A stretch of DNA of 64,000 bases from Deltaproteobacteria bacterium (GTDB lineage: Bacteria > Myxococcota > Myxococcia > SLRQ01): the NCBI GenBank assembly GCA_029210625.1, contig JARGFU010000012.1:62001-126000 (forward strand). The letters run 5' to 3'. Both the position numbers and the translations under genes were made by a program. Position 1 is the stretch's first letter. Each line of letters opens with the position of its first letter. Under the pieces are notes generated by a model, which ran no database searches, was not told the DNA's origin, and saw only the letters and a list, made by a program, of their open reading frames with translations. Shown one piece after another: positions 63,473 through 64,000 of this stretch.

Positions 63473-64000
63473 ATGGAGCGGAGGACACATCGAGCCGATC
63501 GTTGGCTCCTCGGGCTGGCCGCCGCGGCGGGGACGCTGCTGCTGGTCGCCACGATGGTCAGCGGTCAGAGCCGGGCCAAGGCGAAGGGCGAGCCCCGCCG
63601 GGCGCCCATCGCCCGGGACAGCCGGCTGGTCTACGACCTGGCCCTGATGAACGCCGAGGGCGAGCTCCTGGCGCGGCCGCGCCTCCTGGGGCGGGCCGGA
63701 CAGCCCCTCCTCCTCACCTACCGCAACCCCGAGGCGCGGGCGCAGGGGCGCTCGCCCGCCCCGGATCTCACCCTGGGCCTGGACGCCCTGGTGGCCCCCG
63801 ACGGCCTCGACCTGGCCCTCGACCTCGCCCTGGATCGCGGAGCGCCGGAGCGGGTGCGGCTGCGCCTGCCCCTGACCGAGCGCCGCACCCTGCGCATCCC
63901 CCGGGAGGGCGGTGACCTCTACCTCGCCATCCACGCCCTCGCCGTCGACACCCCCGAGTTCGACAGCTGGGCGGAGGGCGTCCGGGCCGCCGAGCGCCTG
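63473..64000 (+). CDS. membrane-anchored protein, unknown, 3'-truncated by window edge
   Basis: 176 residues visible, no stop before the window end. Basic N terminus (MERRTHRADR), one TM helix (WLLGLAAAAGTLLLVATMV), then a basic linker and a beta-rich domain (SRLVYDLALMNAEGELLARP, LTLGLDALVAPDGLDLAL, RVRLRLPLTERRTLRIP). ATG 63473 has AGGG six bases upstream; ATG 63467 is an in-frame alternative. No family recognised. Confidence 0.65.
   Translation, partial: MERRTHRADRWLLGLAAAAGTLLLVATMVSGQSRAKAKGEPRRAPIARDSRLVYDLALMNAEGELLARPRLLGRAGQPLLLTYRNPEARAQGRSPAPDLTLGLDALVAPDGLDLALDLALDRGAPERVRLRLPLTERRTLRIPREGGDLYLAIHALAVDTPEFDSWAEGVRAAERL

Overview
This 64 kb window is a high-GC bacterial chromosome segment. 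Several things point to a Myxococcota (former Deltaproteobacteria) relative. There are lipoproteins with Asp-Gly-Gly linkers and CGDDGCGG repeats, a transmembrane Ser/Thr kinase with a zinc ribbon, and a pseudo-receiver/coiled-coil protein resembling FrzS/AglZ of myxobacterial motility. PilZ, GGDEF and MreB proteins are also present, and GTG and TTG starts are common. I see no rRNA, tRNA, CRISPR array, insertion sequence or phage gene. The taxonomy is an inference from protein style only.

Layout. (1) 1-28876 is a large surface-polysaccharide locus. It supplies activated sugars (ugd and uxs for UDP-GlcA and UDP-xylose; gmd and fcl for GDP-fucose; rfbB and rfbA plus a VioA-like transaminase for dTDP-4-amino sugars; a CapD/PglF-type dehydratase plus a DegT transaminase for UDP-4-amino sugars). 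It also has an initiating phosphoglycosyl transferase, three glycosyltransferases, a Wzx-like flippase, a Wzy-like polymerase, a Wzc-like tyrosine kinase, a PglD-like acyltransferase and an FkbM methyltransferase. Three sulfotransferases and one secreted formylglycine-type sulfatase lie among them, so the product is probably a sulfated exopolysaccharide or capsule built by the Wzx/Wzy route. An alkaline-phosphatase-fold protein and a PF14907-type nucleotidyltransferase are embedded in it. (2) 27530-36712 carries a TonB-like protein, a predicted alpha/alpha-toroid secreted protein, an SLC13 transporter that has lost the middle of its second membrane half, an M28 peptidase lipoprotein, a linker-rich lipoprotein, and an M16 protease with CrcB and DUF190. 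(3) 36793-45909 carries pckA, then a rightward run: FrzS/AglZ-like protein, ABC exporter pair, membrane-anchored unknown, scramblase-like protein and dapE. (4) 45876-57885 carries housekeeping and signalling genes: DUF1232, hydrolase, PhnD-like protein, queC, a leftward operon from mreB through two PilZ proteins to a cysteine-rich lipoprotein, then the kinase and a diguanylate cyclase. (5) 57936-61233 is a decayed ABC-transporter operon (two in-frame amber codons and one frameshift) behind an intact GntR/YtrA-type regulator with a clear palindromic operator. (6) 61326-64000 holds a RelBE-like toxin-antitoxin pair, argG and the start of a membrane-anchored unknown.

Gene packing is very tight. 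Many neighbours share ATGA, GTGA or TTGA stop/start overlaps, and seven of ten convergent gene pairs overlap tail to tail by 26-49 bp. Several first genes have a -10-like hexamer 6-9 nt before the start codon, which suggests leaderless transcripts. The most interesting targets are the sulfotransferase/sulfatase polysaccharide locus, the FrzS/AglZ-like protein with its exporter operon, the deleted SLC13 transporter and the recently broken ABC operon.
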